This document shows positions 61,477-64,000 of a stretch of DNA of 64,000 bases, piece by piece. Below the pieces are notes generated by a model, which was not told the origin of the DNA, did no database searches, and was given only the letters and a program-made list of their open reading frames with translations. This DNA is from M3007 sp964539805 (GTDB lineage Bacteria; Bacteroidota; Bacteroidia; Chitinophagales; Saprospiraceae): the NCBI GenBank assembly GCA_964539805.1, contig CAZIKN010000016.1, forward strand, positions 1 to 64,000, read 5' to 3'. Each line of letters opens with the position of its first letter. Within the stretch, counting starts at the first letter, position 1. The translations under genes and the position numbers were made by a program.

Positions 61477-64000
61477 TTAAAACGGTTTAATCACAGGTGC
61501 TGCCGCTTTGCCGTTTTGTTTTTCCCATTCTGCCTTGCTTACAGGTGTTATGGGTCGCAATTTTTCCTTTTTCAGGGCGGCATTGATGGCGGCGAGTTCT
61601 TTGTTGAATATAGCCTCGGCCTTGGCTTGGGCTTGTTTCAGTTCTTCGCGCATCAGCTTGGAGCCATCCAATACGGATTGAGTGGGCATTTCATCAGAAA
61701 ACTCTGTAAAAACATAAAGTTTGCCGATGCGGGAGCGCAGTTGTTGCTCGCCGGTAATGCCTTTTGACTCAATAGTCTCCGTCAGGGTTTTGCGGAACGT
61801 TTCCAGATCAGTGCCCAATTTGGCCAAACTGGCTTTCAGTTTTTTATCCTTGACCGGGCTTTCGCGTTGGGCAGCAGTATCCTTTACGCTTTGTACCTGA
61901 GCCACCAAATATCCTAGTTCTTCCACCATTTGGTAAAGGCCGTCTGATATTTCGCGTTTTTTGACATAGTCTAATTCCGGCTGCAGGGGATCCGCGATGA
62001 GCTTGATCTTGCTTTCATCAGCGTAGTCACCCGCTTTAAGCCTTACGGTGTACTCTCCGGGCAGGGCCATTTGGCCGATAAAACCGGCATACACCCCTAC
62101 TTCGCCCTGTACCATCACGCCTTTAGCCGCCTTGGGTGGCGCGGTCCGCATATCCCAGCGCACAATATTGATGCCTTTGCGCTTGGTTCCGGGCACTGTG
62201 GCGATCACCTTTCCGGTGGCGTCAATGATGTCAATGTTGACCTCTCCTGTGTTGAGGCGATCTTTGAGGTAATACTGGATAACAGCCAACTCGGGTGGGT
62301 TGGCACCGGCATAGGAATCCGTATTGGGGAAAGCGGAGCCATAGTGGCCAGTAGTGACGGGAACCGGGCGAGTGGGCAGCAGCGCAACATCTCTTTGCAG
62401 CAAGTCCGTATGGAGCCCGCGCAAAGGCGCAATGTCGTCAATGATGAAAATACCGCGGCCATGTGTGCCAATGACCAGGTCATTGGTTTGAGGGTGAACC
62501 AACAAATCGCGTACAGCTACATACTCAGGCAGTTTTGATTTGTACAATACCCAACTTTGCCCGCCATCGGGGCTAATGTAAAGGCCGAATTCTGTGCCCA
62601 AAAACAGGAGGTCTGGATTAACCAAATCCTCTATGATTACATGCGCATAGCCTTGGAGGGCTTTGTCGTTATGGATGGCCGTCCACGTTTTACCACCATC
62701 GGCAGATTTGGCGACATAGGTTTTCATATCCCCGTATGCGTGGTTGTCAAAAGTGGCATACACTACATTGGGGTTAAAGCGGCTTGGGCTGACCCTGCTG
62801 ACCCAGGTTCCGGCTGGTACGCCGGGGATGTTGCCGGAGATGAGGTTCCAGGTTTTGCCGCCATCGCGTGTCACCTGTATGTTACCGTCATCGGTGCCGA
62901 CATAGATCAGGTTCTCGTCAAGGGGTGATGGACCGATACTGAAAATGGTGCAGTGGTTCTCAGCGGAGGTATTATCAACGGTTACGCCACCACTTTCGGC
63001 CTGTTTTTGTTTTTCTTTGTTGTTGGTGGTCAGATCCGGCGAGATACGCTGCCAACTGAAGCCACGGTCGGTCGTTTTGAACAAATATTGTGCGCCGACA
63101 TAGAGTGCCTTGGGGTTGGCGGTTCCATTGACTAAGGGCGTGTTCCAGTTCCAGCGGTGGGTGTCTTCCCCTTTGGTAGCCTGTGGCTGCACGAATTGGG
63201 ATTGGTTGGTGCGCATATTGCGTTTGCTGACCTGGCCCCCTTGGCTTTCGCTGAAGACAATATCGGGATCCATGGCATCGGGCTGCACCCAAAAGCCGTC
63301 ACCACCGCCCACATTGTCCCAATCACGGTTTTCCACCCCTCCGGTGCTTTGAGAGGGGCCACGCCATGAACCGTTGTCCTGCAAGCCGCCATACACATTA
63401 TAAGGTGATCTTTGATCCACGGATACATGGTAAAACTGGGATACGGGCAGGGTATTGAGGTGGGTCCAGGTGACGCCGCGGTCAATACTCATATAAACCC
63501 CGCCATCAGTGCCGAGGTACATGTGGTTAGTGTTGTTGGGCGTGATCCAGAGCGCATGGTGATCAGAGTGTACCCAGCCGCCGTCATTGGAGGCATCACT
63601 GAAGGAATAGCCGCCGTCATTGCTGATGGAAAGTGAAAAAGCGGGCCTGTACACCCTTTTGGGATCTTGCGGATCCACCACGAGGGTGCTGAAATAGAAA
63701 GGGCGAGCGGTTACATTGGTGGTCGCGCTCTGGTATTTCCAGTTTTCTCCGCCATCAGAAGAGATGAGGAGGCTGGTATTATCGCTTTCTACAATGGCCA
63801 GCATATTGTCCGGGGCACTGGGCGCCAGGGCTAAAGCAATACGCCCGATATTACCTGTGGGGATACCATTGGTGATTTTGCGCCAGTTTTTGCCCCCGTC
63901 AGTGCTTTTGTAGAGTGCGCTGCCGGGACCTCCTGAGACAAAGGAATAGGGCGTGCGACGGAATTGCCACATGGAGGCCAGCAGCACATCAGGGTTTCGC
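61477..64000 (-). CDS. Sortilin/BNR-type beta-propeller protein (5' truncated by window)
   Basis: 841 residues visible; the frame is open to the window edge (RNPDVLLASMWQFRRTPYSF), so the start is outside. BNR/Asp-box repeats recur: YKSTDGGKNWRKI, ISSDGGENWKYQS, VTRDGGKTWNLISG, AKSADGGKTWTAI, ISPDGGQSWVLY. The block YVAVRDLLVHPQTNDLVIGTHGRGIFIIDDI closes the propeller. A beta domain and a helical C-terminal part follow (~660-836; YTVRLKAGDY, LKASLAKLGTDLETFRKTL). Relatives are large secreted propellers of unknown substrate. Ends 127 nt before the small ORF start. Confidence 0.82.
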   Translation of the reverse strand, partial: RNPDVLLASMWQFRRTPYSFVSGGPGSALYKSTDGGKNWRKITNGIPTGNIGRIALALAPSAPDNMLAIVESDNTSLLISSDGGENWKYQSATTNVTARPFYFSTLVVDPQDPKRVYRPAFSLSISNDGGYSFSDASNDGGWVHSDHHALWITPNNTNHMYLGTDGGVYMSIDRGVTWTHLNTLPVSQFYHVSVDQRSPYNVYGGLQDNGSWRGPSQSTGGVENRDWDNVGGGDGFWVQPDAMDPDIVFSESQGGQVSKRNMRTNQSQFVQPQATKGEDTHRWNWNTPLVNGTANPKALYVGAQYLFKTTDRGFSWQRISPDLTTNNKEKQKQAESGGVTVDNTSAENHCTIFSIGPSPLDENLIYVGTDDGNIQVTRDGGKTWNLISGNIPGVPAGTWVSRVSPSRFNPNVVYATFDNHAYGDMKTYVAKSADGGKTWTAIHNDKALQGYAHVIIEDLVNPDLLFLGTEFGLYISPDGGQSWVLYKSKLPEYVAVRDLLVHPQTNDLVIGTHGRGIFIIDDIAPLRGLHTDLLQRDVALLPTRPVPVTTGHYGSAFPNTDSYAGANPPELAVIQYYLKDRLNTGEVNIDIIDATGKVIATVPGTKRKGINIVRWDMRTAPPKAAKGVMVQGEVGVYAGFIGQMALPGEYTVRLKAGDYADESKIKLIADPLQPELDYVKKREISDGLYQMVEELGYLVAQVQSVKDTAAQRESPVKDKKLKASLAKLGTDLETFRKTLTETIESKGITGEQQLRSRIGKLYVFTEFSDEMPTQSVLDGSKLMREELKQAQAKAEAIFNKELAAINAALKKEKLRPITPVSKAEWEKQNGKAAAPVIKPF

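Overview
The window reads as chromosome of a Bacteroidota bacterium, most likely Saprospiria/Haliscomenobacteraceae-like (inference from gene content). Evidence: a SusC/SusD pair, type IX secretion C-terminal sorting domains, many ~800-residue MacB/FtsX-type permeases, LytS/LytTR signalling, a two-component-type propeller sensor, and Bacteroidota promoters (TTG/TTTG, a 19-23 nt gap, then a TAnnTTTG-like box). No tRNA, rRNA, CRISPR array, phage or intact insertion sequence was seen.

Layout. 0-3.3 kb: a truncated aspartyl-protease-like protein, a T9SS-sorted protein with an apparent homopolymer frameshift, and a cupin. 3.7-9.6 kb: a signalling module made of a propeller histidine-kinase-like protein with a degenerate ATP-binding domain, a LytTR response regulator and two LytS-type kinases, one of them degenerate. 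9.9-12.6 kb: cytochrome c, an outer-membrane-like protein and an S41 peptidase. 12.7-29.1 kb: four FtsX-type permeases in three transcription units, each unit preceded by a sigma-54-like promoter with a conserved upstream element. Between them lie a helical-repeat protein, an LRR/T9SS protein and a duplicated family of tiny secreted proteins. 29.4-34.0 kb: a lipoprotein, an unknown protein with a nearby duplicated 3' remnant, an M20 peptidase, an EAD-like/TPR protein and a secreted unknown.

34.2-61.2 kb is the centrepiece: a pectin (homogalacturonan/rhamnogalacturonan) utilisation locus with 17 genes on the minus strand and a divergent LacI-family regulator. Extracellular or periplasmic enzymes (CE8-GH43 fusion, SGNH esterase-GH28 fusion, GH105) release uronides. 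SusC/SusD bind and import oligomers, and an ExuT-like MFS carrier and a GntP-family permease import monomers. Three catabolic arms are encoded: KduI/KduD for unsaturated uronate; UxaC/UxaB/UxaA to KDG, then KdgK and Eda to pyruvate and glyceraldehyde-3-phosphate; and GarD/KdgD for galactarate to 2-oxoglutarate semialdehyde. An identical 19-bp sequence in the lacI/kduD intergenic region and upstream of susC is the likely operator.

61.2-64 kb: a very small ORF with a strong Shine-Dalgarno and a terminator, then a sortilin/BNR-type beta-propeller protein cut by the window edge.

The non-coding DNA holds several repeat families: a 162-bp fold-back element (two full copies plus end fragments), a 168-bp inverted-repeat element, a 90-bp dispersed repeat, and long hairpins with a shared core.
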